DNA of 64,000 nucleotides from Oasisia sp. SBJ-2009 (Eukaryota; Annelida; Polychaeta; Sabellida; Siboglinidae): NCBI GenBank assembly GCA_964017155.1, contig OZ024860.1, positions 49,831,083 to 49,895,082 of the forward strand, read 5' to 3'. Shown piece by piece: positions 40,097 to 54,455 of this stretch (position 1 is its first letter; each line of letters starts with the position of its first letter). The notes under the pieces were generated by a model. It saw only the letters and a program-made list of their open reading frames with translations, ran no database searches and was not told where the DNA came from. The position numbers and the translations under genes were made by a program.

Positions 40097-40619
40097 GGAT
40101 ACTCCAGTCAGTGAGAGGTTCACAGTATTAACTTACATATATATACTATATTGGTTGTGCCTAGTAATTGTGCATAAAGATCGGTAATATACAATTAGTT
40201 ATAGTTTAATGGTATCAACAACATGCTATCTTAGATTCAGGGTGCTGCCATCTTGAAATTTATGCGCCAGTGACGTAAGCCAAATCGTTTACATCACTGG
40301 CGCATTGATGAAAAAGGCAAGGATTGGCGGAATCTTCGCTAATAATTGTGATTATGATGTAAGCAATCCGCGACGTACTGGATATATCAAATACCAATGG
40401 ACAGACGTAAGATGTTCGAACGTGCAACCGCCAGTGACGTAAGCGGTTTACGTCACTGGCGCATAAGTTTCAAGATGGCAGCACCCTGAATCCCACAGAT
40501 TGTTTTTTTTTGTAATAGGAATTGTTTATTAACGATCTTTGTGCACAATTACTATGCACAACCAATATATTATACAGGCGTAATGAAATAGTGTGAATCT
40601 TTCACTGACTGGAGTATCC
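40097..40619. mobile_element. Foldback/MITE-like element with terminal inverted repeats of about 200 bp
   Basis: The ends match as inverted repeats: GGATACTCCAGTCAGTGA at 40097-40114 against its complement at 40602-40619. Pairing continues inward through ATTGGTTGTGCxTAGTAATT and ATTCAGGGTGCTGCCATCTT with moderate divergence. Each arm also holds its own palindrome: 40262-40305 (one mismatch per 17-bp arm) and 40429-40461 (CGCCAGTGACGTAA, 14-bp perfect arms, 5-bp loop). No transposase is encoded. A target-site duplication is not obvious, so the class is unresolved (MITE or foldback). Confidence 0.85.
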
Positions 40620-40687
40620 CTTTAACCGTCGAATGTTTATAAGAATCCCGACGCTGTCAATCAAATCGCCGCGTTCTCAATAAAATT

Positions 40688-40747
40688 CCGGAAGAGCGAG
40701 GTCGTGACCCGACGGGGCGGAGCTACATATGACGCTCGCAATTCATC
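40688..40747 (+). promoter_or_regulatory. Candidate TATA-less promoter (ETS site and GC box)
   Basis: CCGGAAG (ETS core) lies at 40688-40694 and GGGGCGG (GC box) at 40714-40720, in a CpG-rich patch 60 to 28 bp before an ATG with a good context (CATCATGG). It lies only about 70 bp from the right end of the foldback element. Confidence 0.45.
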
Positions 40748-40759
40748 ATGGCGTTCATG
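40748..40759 (+). CDS. Candidate four-codon first coding exon (MAFM), partial gene
   Basis: ATG GCG TTC ATG is followed immediately by the consensus donor GTAAGT (40760-40765). Tiny first coding exons of this form are common in animal genes, and the ETS/GC-box patch just upstream supports a start here. No downstream exon could be linked: the following sequence to 44 kb is repeats and LINE debris, so the next exon may lie further right or outside the window. The product cannot be named. Confidence 0.35.
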
Positions 40760-40765
40760 GTAAGT

Positions 40766-41480
40766 TTGGTAACACTGTTTATCCTGTAAAAGTAACGTGG
40801 CATGACTAGTTATGTAGGAGGTAAAAAACCTAAATTATTAAATAGAAACAATTCTACCATATAGGCATGCAATTAAATTCGTTACATAGACTAAATGGAT
40901 GTAAAATCACAAAGTGTGTTACTAAGATAAATTGTTGTCTTTATAGTTATGTTATATCCTTACATGTGGAGTGACACCCACATATTTGGAGTGACTCCCG
41001 CCCTTTGACCTTTACCAACTGGGAGCTGTGCATCTGGCTGGGTGTGGCAGTTAGTTAATTAATTGTTATTGGCTACAAAGGTTTTCTAATAATAGGATGT
41101 CTCTTGTCTTGTCTTATGCTGTGCACATAACATATTACTACAAATATATACCATGAATTTATTACAAATGTAACGCCCCTGGAAAGAAAAATTCACACGT
41201 AAAAAACTGACTTCATACCATTACGAATGACAACAAATACCCAACACGGCAGCACGTGCAACGCGTCAACTTGTGTTCACGTGATACTGCATCATGCGTT
41301 TCCTTCTGGGCTTTTAGCAATGCCTACAACGGTTTCGAAAACGTCTCGTGGTCGATGTGTACAGTGAGTAAGCGGCCCCTTACTACGTATATTTCAAAAA
41401 CCAAAATGGGACATGAAAACATCTTTGGACGGTCAGTACGTTATCATAGGTATGACTTATACCGTATAACATTATTTTGC
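40766..41480. other. Spacer or possible intron, no exon seen
   Basis: AT-rich, with no supported coding exon. Confidence 0.35.
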
Positions 41481-41484
41481 AATA

Positions 41485-41560
41485 CAAATAATAATAATAA
41501 TAATAAAGTTTATTTCAGACAAGACGTCGTCCATATATATATATATACATAAAATACAAT
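41485..41560. repeat. (AAT)n and (TA)n short microsatellites around a repeat tail
   Basis: An AAT run (41488-41505), then AAGTTTATTTCAGACAAGAC, then a short TA run (41531-41547). The TTTATTTCAG core also occurs near 7378 and 38411, hinting at a shared interspersed-repeat end. Confidence 0.5.
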
Positions 41561-41889
41561 TACAAAAATATGAAAATTACAATACATATAATACAATCAA
41601 AGCAATGATGTGATCAACGTAAAAATATAAGTGTAAAATTAAAAAAAATATGTCTAAATATAATATGAGGACATTAATTAAATAAGTTGTAAAAATAAAT
41701 ATTAAAACATTTATTAAAAAATAAATACAATACTAATGTCATGTGTACAATAACGACCTCCAGTATGAGTACATATGGCTCTTAAATGAATATCGGTAAA
41801 AAGCCACGAACTAATAATGTCGTATTAACACAGTCGCCGCGTGGGTTATGGACTCAGTCAGAGCGGATACATCCGAGCTGAGGCTCTCC

Positions 41890-42615
41890 AACAAACAGCG
41901 CCCTCACACTCCGACAACTACAAGAAAAGTGCATTGAGCAGGACCGACCACTGTACATGGTATTTGTCGACTACAGTAAGGCGTTCGATACAGTTGGGAG
42001 GACCGGGCTATGGCAGCCACCGAGGAAGTATGGCTGCCCAGAGAAGTTCACAACAATGATCGAGGCCCTACATACTGGAATGATGGCGAATGTTAGTGTT
42101 GGATGGGAAATCTCAGAATCGTTCAGTGTCACAAATGGGGTCAAGCAAGGTTGTGTACTGGCCCCCACGCTCTTCTCCATCTTCCTATCAGCAATGCTCG
42201 ACGAGGCTTTCCGAGACATGGGAGATGGCGTCTACATACAGTTCAGACAGACCGTTGACATATTCAACGTCGCACACTTCAGAACGAAGACCAAGACTAC
42301 TCGAATACTGATGAGAGACCTGCTATTCGCATATGACAGTGCACTGGTTGCACACTCTGCTGAAGAAATGCAGAAAATAGTGGATGCTTTCAAATGCCTC
42401 AAAGAAGTTTGGCCTGAAGATTAACATCAAGAAGACCGAGGTGCTGTACCAATCCAACTCTACAAGAATCCGAGAGGAGGATATCATGGTTGATGGAAAC
42501 AAGCAGAACTCTGTTCTGCACTTCACCTACCTCGGAAGCACTATATCAAGTAATGGATGCATTGGCGATGAAACACAAAGGAGAATGGCCCGGGCTAGTG
42601 CCAGGAACGTAAAGA
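41890..42615 (+). pseudogene. Non-LTR (LINE) reverse transcriptase fragment, inactivated
   Basis: The translation runs LRQLQEKCIEQDRPLYMVF, then VDYSKAFDTV (RT motif with catalytic Asp), GVKQGCVLAPTLFSIFLSAM (RT signature) and LLFAYDSALVAHS. In the last, the usual FADD catalytic pair is FAYD, so a metal-binding Asp is lost. The frame ends at TAA near 42422, but homology resumes one base out of phase from about 42387 (KKFGLKINIKKTEVLYQ, then FTYLGSTISSNG). This is a single-nucleotide frameshift. Endonuclease and C-terminal parts are absent. It is a dead 5'-truncated copy that runs into a triplet repeat. Confidence 0.85.
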
Positions 42616-42679
42616 GTAAAAGCGACTTGAGCAGTCCTAATGACTGGATACTGCGCTATATAAAAACTTACCATAACTT

Positions 42680-43079
<400 letters not shown>

Positions 43080-43243
43080 GGTACTGGTGGCAGAGGTAAA
43101 AGCGGTACTAGAAGCAGTATTTGTTTTTTGAAGTAGTAGTAGTAATAATACTTTGTAATGACGATAATAACGATGATGATCATGATGGTGACGACTATGC
43201 TTATAATCACGACTATAACGGTAGCTATGACGATGTCGGCTGT

Positions 43244-43810
<567 letters not shown>

Positions 43811-43869
43811 AGACGAAGACGCGACCACGATACTTGATTACTGTCAACACTTCGTGTTGTGATGTTTTT

Positions 43870-45174
43870 AAAGATCAGTAACCATAGTTTTGTTTCAGCA
43901 CCCTTCCCAAATAGCGGCCGACTTCTAACAGTTCCACATCTTATATTATCAACCGTGCAAGCAGACATGTTATAATAATATAGGAATACGGTATTGAGCC
44001 AAGCCAGAGTCCTCCCGTAGCCATGTTTCATGCAAGCATATTGCACTGCCACTTGTGTCTGTGGTGTACAATGTCCAATAATAGGGAATAAAAATTAATG
44101 TGCTTTGCGCCAATGCTTTGGGTATGTCAGGTGAAGTGTACAGTAAAACATTATTTTGTAGAAACTAGCGATTCATTTCGTGTCTAAGCGTAGACGTAAG
44201 ATGAACATATCAGCAGATTTATATTTTCGTTAATGTCATCTAACGCAGAAACAAGAACTTTACCGGTCACAACCAGTTATGACAAACCAAAGGGGCGACA
44301 ACACAACTGCGTCGATACACGGGGCGTGATATGTAGGCCCTGTGCCGTATTCACACATGCTTAATTTCTAGCGCTTGAATGCAGTATCACGACTAATAAC
44401 GCGAACTAGATGTCATGTGCTCGAGAACGCGATGGTGGCTATATTTATGTGTCATAACTTAGATGCAATAGTAAAGACAACGCCGACATTCCCGTGGCAT
44501 GCTGGAACGTACATTCAAGATGTGGTAACAAAACAGCAAACTGTGCCACTTCAGCAAATTACGGAACTGGTTATTTATAATCTGAGCAAGTGCTGCAGCC
44601 CGGGTCACGTGACATTCTGTTGTAAGTCAACAATGATTTCGTCGCAAAGTCCAGTGGTTTGCAACGATGTTGTAACACAAAATATAATAGAACCTAGGGC
44701 ACAAAATCATGGACGTGTACATCACAGCCGCGTTTTGCTTAAAGATCTTTATGTTGACATTCAGCAGAACGTTTGGAGTGGTACTTTACCACGCCGCAAG
44801 AAATGTTATAATATTGGCACCGATTGAATTGACCGTATAACTATCACCAAGGATAATACATTTGACGTATAAATGTGTGTGTAAGTGGTGGCTTTCAACT
44901 TTTCAACGGATAGTTTGAAAGATTCAAATATGCCTTCCTATGAGTGGCTTTCGTAAAAAAAACTAAAGACCATAGGACAGTGAATAGTGTTCTGGTAAGT
45001 CGTTTTAATGTATTACAGAAACCCTTCGACGACATTTCTTTTGCTTGTCGCCATTTTTTGAGAGCGGCCATTGATGAAATATATGACCTCTATGAAATAT
45101 TAAGTTGTGTTTCTGTGAAGGTGATTTTCATGACCAAGATATAAAAGATCTTATTTGTAATTAAATGTACTCTC

Positions 45175-45175
<1 letters not shown>
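43870..45175. other. Spacer, one unassigned open frame
   Basis: A 150-codon plus-strand frame (44375-44827) is the longest here, but it has no recognisable domain, promoter or splice context, so I do not call it a gene. Confidence 0.35.

Positions 45176-45178
<3 letters not shown>

Positions 45179-45247
<69 letters not shown>
45179..45247. repeat. (TA)n microsatellite
   Basis: About 68 bp of uninterrupted TA. Confidence 0.95.
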
Positions 45248-45249
<2 letters not shown>

Positions 45250-45252
<3 letters not shown>

Positions 45253-46865
45253 ACATAATGTGAGATATTCTGGAGGGTAAGCAATGAGCAACTAATAAAC
45301 GGAGCAAGACGAACTGATAACCACAACACTAATAGGAACAACACTATTGTATTGAGGGTTTGTCTGTATGTTGACATATAACCGGTTTGAAATAAAGAGC
45401 TAACTCCATCACCTCGTCCAAATAAACGAGGTTGATAACGGAAGGAATAGTCGTGTGAAGATATGTCGACGATGTTTGCGTTTGTGTCATGCTGTCAAAA
45501 CCAAGTATCAGTAACAGCAAAGATGTCGGTTGATTTGGGAACTAATAAATCACAAATAGTGAAGACAGCGATGAACGTTGAGTGTAGCTAGCCGACGTTT
45601 GCGTCTTGTATCCGTTCCGGGAATGAGACTAACGTTCCCTGATAGCAGCAGAAGTGTGGATAATTGAAACGTCGGTTTAGAGCTGGTAATGTGCAATAAT
45701 TTTCTAACAAATATTAAGACGTTTGGCGTCAGTCAATGAGGTTGGTGCGTGGTACTTCTACCAGTCAGTCTAGCAAACCGTGGTTTGTATTATTCCCGCA
45801 AGCACTCGCAAATTAGACTAACATTAAAAGGTAGATAACATTTTGAGTTGGGCGGTTGCTATTGTACATCTGGCTAAGTAAATAAGGAATGTCAATCCTG
45901 AATTTACTAATGTCATACAACGACAAAAACAGTACAACCGGTTGCAACCAAAATATCAACATTACTCATGACGAAGATGACGATGAACATGAAGATAATT
46001 ATCGTGGTAATAATGATGATCCTGATGATGATAATAATGTTTAGTCCTAATGATACTGATTACAAACCTGATAAACGTACATCAATCACAACCACAACTT
46101 TCATCCTTAAATTCGGACTTAAACATCACGATACATTATATTCATGAAATTCGCAACACATCCATTTGTATTAGCGGAATACGCTTTATTATCATTTACA
46201 ATGTCATGCAGTGTTTCACTATTGCTTAATTAACGTGAATCTGGCCACTTACATGTGATAACTCAGGTGCTAAACGGAGTAAATCCGTGTACAATTTATA
46301 TGTTTGCATTTCATCATTCCAGGAAAAGGAAAGAAAAAGACACGTGTCAACGTGACATTGTAACTTTCTCATGAGAGTCAATTAGGGAGAATCATGACAG
46401 TCAAGTGATAACATAAGCAGACACCGCCTTGTACTCGTCATCTCGCATTGTGGCGATCCGTGGCGGACAAGTAGCGAACTACATGCGCCACCTGGCGAGT
46501 GCAGTTTCTACGGTTTGGTCCAACATTGGACTTTGCTGTACCACCAGCACTTGCAGAAGCTACCGCGGCGACTCTCTGCCCCAGCCCAGTGCCACTCTTG
46601 GTCATCCCATCGCCAGACCCAAGCCTCGGTGCCGCTGTGTCCATGACTCTTGCATCCGTACGATTTAAAGTGGGCCCAGCCATTGCCCCACCAGTAGCAG
46701 ATACAAGGACCCCATCGACCCCATTGTTTGCTGTTGACGTGATTTCGGTGGCTGTACGTAGTCACTTTTCTGCGGCTTTGTTGCATAATACGTTTCGCCC
46801 CGTGATGTTTTGGCGGTGGGGGCCTAGGGATGGGTGGTAGGTTGTGTGGTGGGCGACGCGGGTGA
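45250..46865. other. Spacer, no gene supported
   Basis: Includes a GAT/GAA-rich stretch (45969-46040). A CpG-richer patch (46430-46840) has overlapping frames on both strands but no recognisable product. Confidence 0.35.
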
Positions 46866-46869
46866 TGTG

Positions 46870-47163
46870 TGCGACGAGCTGAATACACAACAACACAAGT
46901 TAATGGTAGGCAAATGCCTGTTGGGGGTTGTACCCTCACATCTCCGGGGCAAATTTATACATGCCAAAGACTTCCACTCCTACTCGACAAGAAATGCTAA
47001 CTGTAATCTGTTTATACCTCGTGTTAACTGCAGTGCAGCTAAACACCTTTTCTGCCACGAGGGAGCTGTATTTTTCAATACTCTAAATAACACTATCAAA
47101 ACTAGTCAAAGATACAAAGAGTTCAAAGATAAATGTAAATCATGTTTTAACCACGTTATATAG
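46870..47163 (+). pseudogene. C-terminal remnant of a LINE open reading frame
   Basis: The frame ending at TAG 47161-47163 reads QQHKLMVGKCLLGVVPSHL, then FHSYSTRNANCNLFIPR, then HEGAVFFNTL and FKDKCKSCF. This order (HK-M-KCL-G, then YxTR, then PR, then GAxxxNxL) is typical of the extreme C-terminus of CR1/Jockey-type LINE proteins after the reverse transcriptase. No RT or endonuclease precedes it, so it is a strongly 5'-truncated copy. Confidence 0.65.
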
Positions 47164-47169
47164 AGTACT

Positions 47170-47814
47170 TCAATAAACTGTGTTGTTGGCAGCTTACCTC
47201 GTAGTTATATCATGTTTGTATCTTATTGTAGATGTTATGTTTTAACCTAATTTTTCATTTTCATATTTCTTACTATTTTACATCTTTTAATATGGCATGT
47301 CTGTACGATGGTGTGTATGAGGACCTCACTGAAAAGAAATCTAAAGCATATTTTAATGGACAATGTATTTAGCTGAGCCATACTGAATAAATATATTATA
47401 TCATCATCATGTAAGTTAACTTTGGAAAAAGAAACTGACGCTGGTTTCAATGGCGCTGGTTTGACATCTCTTGGAATTTATATACGTCTTTCAAATGCAT
47501 ATACTGATTCAATATATAATTCATGTTTTAATAGGTAACTTTGCGAGTATAAACGGATCTATCAAATAATGATTTAATGTTGCTTATATATATATTATAA
47601 TGGGGTCTTATATAATCACAATCGGACAATACCTCTTTTATCGCGAACTTCACCAACTGTAAAGAAACAAACAATATATAAGAATACATCACTAACTACA
47701 TTGACATATTCGTTAACGTGGCGTTATTGTTGTAGATTAATAAATCATAAATTTGTTATCATACACACACACGCACGTACACTCTCTTCCACACTCTGAT
47801 GCCTATATGTGGCA
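47170..47814. other. Spacer, no gene seen
   Basis: AT-rich. If the secreted-peptide gene ends near 47.8 kb, its 3' UTR would lie here, but no clear minus-strand AATAAA was found. Confidence 0.35.
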
Positions 47815-47845
47815 TTAAGCTTTGCAATCGTACATAGGTGACCAC

Positions 47846-47916
47846 CTAGCCACCCCAACTGCTGAGAAGACAGGCCTTGCGTGCATTACCACACGCACTC
47901 GGCTTCAACTTGGTTG
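47846..47916 (-). other. Possible last coding exon of the secreted-peptide gene (uncertain)
   Basis: After the phase-1 donor of exon 3, an acceptor at 47917 (AACGCTAG) would continue in frame as a 22-residue basic tail with two Cys (SACGNARKACLLSSW) ending at TAG 47846-47848. A competing acceptor with a better pyrimidine tract (TGTCTTCTCAG, exon from 47861) gives an equally open but different ending (GVARWSPMYDCKA) and a TAA at 47815-47817. I cannot choose between them, and the real exon may be elsewhere. Confidence 0.2.
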
Positions 47917-48119
47917 CTAGCGTTAATTTCGGTATAATTACATAAGCTCATCTTGTAAACGGAACTCCGAATTTTTCAAGAAACATCAAAACAAATATGA
48001 CTAGCACATTAGTACTGTCACAATGTTACATCTAATTATAATGTACCCGCTAATTAAACAACGTGTAAGTAAGCATAGAAACGCACATGTCGAATCACTC
48101 AAGCTATCTATCACGCATA

Positions 48120-48301
48120 CACAAGAATACACACGCACACGCACACGCACACGCACACGCAAACGCACACGCACACACTCACACACAAACACACGCACAC
48201 GCACACGCACACGCACACGCACACGCACACGCACACGCACACGCACACGCACACCCACACGCACAAGGACAAGCACAAGCACAAGCACAAGCACAAGCAC
48301 A

Positions 48302-48352
<51 letters not shown>
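48120..48352. repeat. Compound (CACACG)n/(ACAAGC)n/(CA)n microsatellite in intron 3
   Basis: Blocks of ACACGC (48129-48262), ACAAGC (48264-48305) and pure CA (48305-48352). On the transcribed minus strand the order is UG first, starting about 8 nt after the exon-3 donor hexamer. Confidence 0.9.
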
Positions 48353-48355
<3 letters not shown>

Positions 48356-48366
48356 GATATTCTCAC

Positions 48367-49009
48367 CGGACACGTCTTCGCTGTCTTCAGTATCATACAC
48401 ACTCACATCATCGTCTTCATTCTGTTGATCAGACACAGAATTATTAACTTTGAATTGTATGACGCTTTGTGGTATGCCTTGTCTAACAGCCGTGAATTTA
48501 AGCTAACAGGTTACGAACGAAAGACCAGTATTTTGAAAAAGAAACACGTTATTTGCATATCATTAAGTAAATTAGAGGCGACAGGGTATACGACCACGAA
48601 TGTAGACACGGGCCAGTGTCCAGTCTCACATATCTACGACGACCTCCTGACGAGCCGCCCGGGCCGCGGCCGGGGGACACTGGTGACGGCAGTGTGTGTA
48701 TCTAACAGTTGTCTAGATATGTCTACTGAATACGCTGGAAATTCATCGGTAATTAGGTAAATTTACAGGCAGAAACGTACTAAATGCTAATAGAAAATAT
48801 TGTATTTGTCGCAATATCAAGCAATACATGCTATTATGTATCATTGCGTTAGTTATCAAAGATAACAGTCAACAGCATGTTGTCCACTAGGTAACTTCCA
48901 AGGTAAGATAACCAGTAGAGTTACCGTTGACACTTACTTCATCAGCAGCGTACGTCACCACAAACGCCAACGCCAGAACGGCAAATAGTAAGACGACACT
49001 CGCACGCAT
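48367..49009 (-). CDS. Small secreted acidic prepropeptide, coding exons 2-3 (partial)
   Basis: Minus-strand split gene. Exon 2 (49027-48938) follows the acceptor TTTTCTTACAG. The first ATG of the transcript is at 49009 in a good context (GACAATGCG). It encodes MRASVVLLF then AVLALAFVVTYA, a classic signal peptide (Arg near the start, hydrophobic core, A-x-A-like end), then ADE, ending exactly at the donor GTAAGT (phase 0). Exon 3 (48421-48367) follows the acceptor CTGATCAACAG and reads NEDDDVSVYDTEDSEDVS plus one base before the donor GTGAGA (phase 1). The product so far is a signal peptide plus a strongly acidic segment. That is the layout of secreted host-defence peptide, neuropeptide, venom-type or biomineral-matrix precursors; the family is not identifiable without the last exon. 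About 43 codons are supported; the 3' end is unresolved. Confidence 0.75.
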
Positions 49010-49153
49010 TGTCTCTGCAAAGCAACTCTGTAAGAAAATATTCATCATACAATGAGCGTAATTGCCATTCAATAATGGTAGTCAATTCACAACCTGACAT
49101 AATCTCCTTTTACAAAATGTAAAATGCTTAACACAAATGTCAAACGCACTTAC

Positions 49154-49206
49154 CTGGTTCTGAAACAAGAAGGTCTTCGTTCAGATGTCGAGTCTTGCTC
49201 TGTCGG
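49154..49206 (-). other. Non-coding exon 1 (5' UTR) of the secreted-peptide gene
   Basis: Downstream of the TATA box the minus strand has about 50 nt without ATG, ending TTTCAGAACCAG directly before the consensus donor GTAAGTGCG (donor at 49153-49148). The exon 5' end is set roughly 25-30 bp after the TATA box. Intron 1 then spans 49153-49028. Confidence 0.65.
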
Positions 49207-49229
49207 TGTTGAGTCCCACTGACCCTCTC

Positions 49230-49237
49230 TTTATATA
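49230..49237 (-). promoter_or_regulatory. TATA box of the secreted-peptide gene
   Basis: TATATAAA on the minus strand within GCTATATAAAGAGAGG, about 80 bp upstream of the exon-1 donor. An E-box CACGTG lies further upstream at 49364-49369. A TATA-driven promoter fits an abundant, tissue-restricted secreted product. Confidence 0.65.
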
Positions 49238-49439
49238 GCAACCAAACCTGGCTGCCGTACATGGTAAACGTGCTCCCTGTGTCTCTCCAAAATACCAAAT
49301 CAACCTTTTTGTCACCATTCGGACGTGCCCGTTATCACACATGTTGAATTTCTTCTGCATGAACACGTGGTCTCCATCACATATGCACAACACTACTTTC
49401 ACTGATCATAAATCCAGTTTCTTCGGCAGCAGTTATTTT

Positions 49440-51012
<1,573 letters not shown>

Positions 51013-51048
<36 letters not shown>

Positions 51049-51113
51049 GGTGTACGCGCGCGTGTGCGTGTGTGTATGTGTGCATGTGTGCGTACGTGTG
51101 TGCGTGTGTGTCT
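51013..51113. repeat. Imperfect (GT)n microsatellite
   Basis: GT repeats with GTGC and GCGC interruptions. Confidence 0.85.
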
Positions 51114-51282
51114 GTTTTATGTTAAGAAAGCCGCCACATCAACCAGTGACGGTGGTCGCCAGTTGTGACATCATCAGCTAACCAGTGTTAGAGCCAGAGC
51201 AGCCACTTGCATATGGTAGCCGTGCTGGTTTTTGATTGTTGGTATGTCCAAAAAACTTACCAAGTTTGTGTTCGTGGCATTA

Positions 51283-51458
<176 letters not shown>

Positions 51459-52197
51459 GAATTGGGCCGGCTATGAGTCATTTGATATTTCAAGCGTTGT
51501 CTGACACAGCCAGAACATTCTGTACTTTCATCGACGCAGTGATATATGTCCATATGAACTCAACTGCACCTTTTTGTCAGCTACTGTTGCTAGATATATC
51601 ACTTCTTCCTGTCGTCATAATTTGGACCAGCGCCAGTCGCATCCGTATCATTGCAGCAACAAAATACACTGTCGGTGGAACGTAGCCAATAACGACGGGA
51701 CTGAGCAGGAGACGCTGCATCAGCTCGCTGTTCGACTGGACTTTGAACGATGTGAGGCGATTGTTGTCGAGCCTGGATGATTATTTTGGCGATGCGCGCA
51801 GACACACTTGTTTCAGTAAAAAAACATGAGTGGATGGCTGTTGTCGAAATATCTCTTTTAATCAGCAATAGTGATGGTTGGTTAGCGCCCCCACCTTAAA
51901 CCATTCCTCCGATTTCTACGCACTTGTCTTAGCGGTATTCAACAAACACATTATCTGCTGCACAAACGACTACTGGAATTGAGCGAACATGTTTAGTCAT
52001 CCATTTTACACAGTTCTGTTGATGATGGTGTTCAGTATACGCTAAACATTCCTTTAATTAGAGTCGGTTGCACAACCAAGGAGTGTTTTTCCTACCAATA
52101 GTAACTATAGTTCTCACTTGTTAATCGAGGCTTCTTGAAACAGCTCACTTCAACTTCGCGAAACGTTCAACTTACCAGACATTCCACTCACGTTGCT
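51459..52197 (-). mobile_element. Unclassified interspersed repeat, copy A (inverted relative to 61905-62768)
   Basis: From the junction GAATTGGGCC at 51461 to about 52197 the sequence is the reverse complement of 62768-61905, with moderate divergence and two indels of about 65-70 bp. Shared blocks include ATTTCAAGCGTTGTCT, ATAATTTGGACCAGCGCCAG, CAGGAGACGCTGCA and TTTAGTCATCCATTTTA. On the minus strand both copies preserve a frame reading ARQQSP, VEQRA, AASPAQSR and TGAGPNYDDRKK, but the copies differ at replacement sites and stops flank it, so coding is doubtful. One end of both copies is a microsatellite. Confidence 0.85.
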
Positions 52198-52334
52198 GAA
52201 TAGTCAGGATTGAGAACTTCACATTTACTATGCAATTTGTTTGTTGTAGATACGTCTTATCAACATCCAGCAACCCATACATTTAATATGCAGTGACATC
52301 CTGGACTTGTTATAGTCTCGATGAAGTAATTTAG

Positions 52335-52734
<400 letters not shown>

Positions 52735-53576
52735 ACAAACATATGTCCAATGATTGTGTTGCCTAGATTGTGTAAAGACATAATATGGTGTGATTAGGTG
52801 GTCATTATACGTGGTCGTATGCGTACCCTCAAATTTATGCTGTATCATAGAAATGATGATATATTGACGTATTGTCAGAGCCAGTGACGGCAAACAAGCA
52901 GGGTGCGACATTGCTTCTATTCTCCTGATTGGCAATAGCCAGAAAGAACCAACCACAACACTAACTTCGGTTGCAAAGAAACTTACTTTTTCATTCTGAC
53001 ATTTGTGGTAATGTGAACTGTAACCTTCGAGCGGTTCTTTGAAACGTATATATTAATCTTTGTTTAAAAAGTGCCAACTTAAAAGTGCAGCAAAAACCTT
53101 CGGCAACAAATTTAGAAGAAAGAAGTCCGCGTTAGCTAAGAAACAGCTAGAAGTAGAGTTGTCACGCTTACGTCCGTGCGCTTACACGCAACTTTGCGAT
53201 GTGATATATGAACGTTTTGAATCAACTTTGCGTAAACAAACTTTCCCCAGCCACTGCACAACTGCTCTACACAATGAATACTCCAGAGACGTTGCAACGA
53301 CGTTAACGTTTTAAAGATTTCCTGTGTAGCTTACAACTAACTATTAGTAATACATTTTAGTAATTGTTTAAATTTTTGTTATAATTTTACACATGCTAAA
53401 TAATTATTTAGACCATGTCGTATGTGTGCACTCAATTTTTTTATTTTATTTGTATTATAGATTTATTTACTCTTATTATTTGTATGTATGTGTTATTATT
53501 CGTATGTATTAGTGTTAATCATATAATCTATTTATGTCTTTATTTTCCTAACTAATTTTACTTTTTACGTTACATC

Positions 53577-53604
53577 AATATATATATATATATATATACA
53601 TACA

Positions 53605-53686
<82 letters not shown>
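53577..53686. repeat. (TA)n microsatellite, unit 1
   Basis: About 110 bp of TA with one CATACAGTG interruption. Confidence 0.95.
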
Positions 53687-54078
<392 letters not shown>

Positions 54079-54297
54079 TGAAGACTAAAAAAGAGGCTGG
54101 CTTTGGAAAGGTACGAAGTAAAAGGTGTTGCAAGACAACCACGCCGGCAAAGACAACGGAGGCAGCAAGACGTATATTTGTCGCACACGATTGCTGCGTG
54201 CTGCGAGCTGCGTGCCATTTCACTGTGTATAATGGGATAGGTTTTGTAGTGCAAAAGAAAGCGAGCAAATGCAATCATACGCCGGGCTGTTTTGTTA

Positions 54298-54302
<5 letters not shown>

Positions 54303-54356
<54 letters not shown>

Positions 54357-54383
54357 GTATATGTATATGTATATACGTATACG

Positions 54384-54440
<57 letters not shown>
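54303..54440. repeat. (TA)n/(TATATG)n microsatellite with palindromic centre
   Basis: TA runs flank a TATATG block and an ACGTATACGT centre near 54375. Confidence 0.95.

Positions 54441-54455
<15 letters not shown>

Noticed and set aside
44375..44827. 150-codon plus-strand frame
   Set aside because: No recognisable domain, no promoter or splice signals, and composition like the flanks; not enough to call a gene.
48560..48760. CpG-rich patch as exon 3 of the secreted-peptide gene (after a GTTAG acceptor)
   Set aside because: Open in phase, but the acceptor lacks a pyrimidine tract; the acidic exon at 48367-48421 has far better splice sites.
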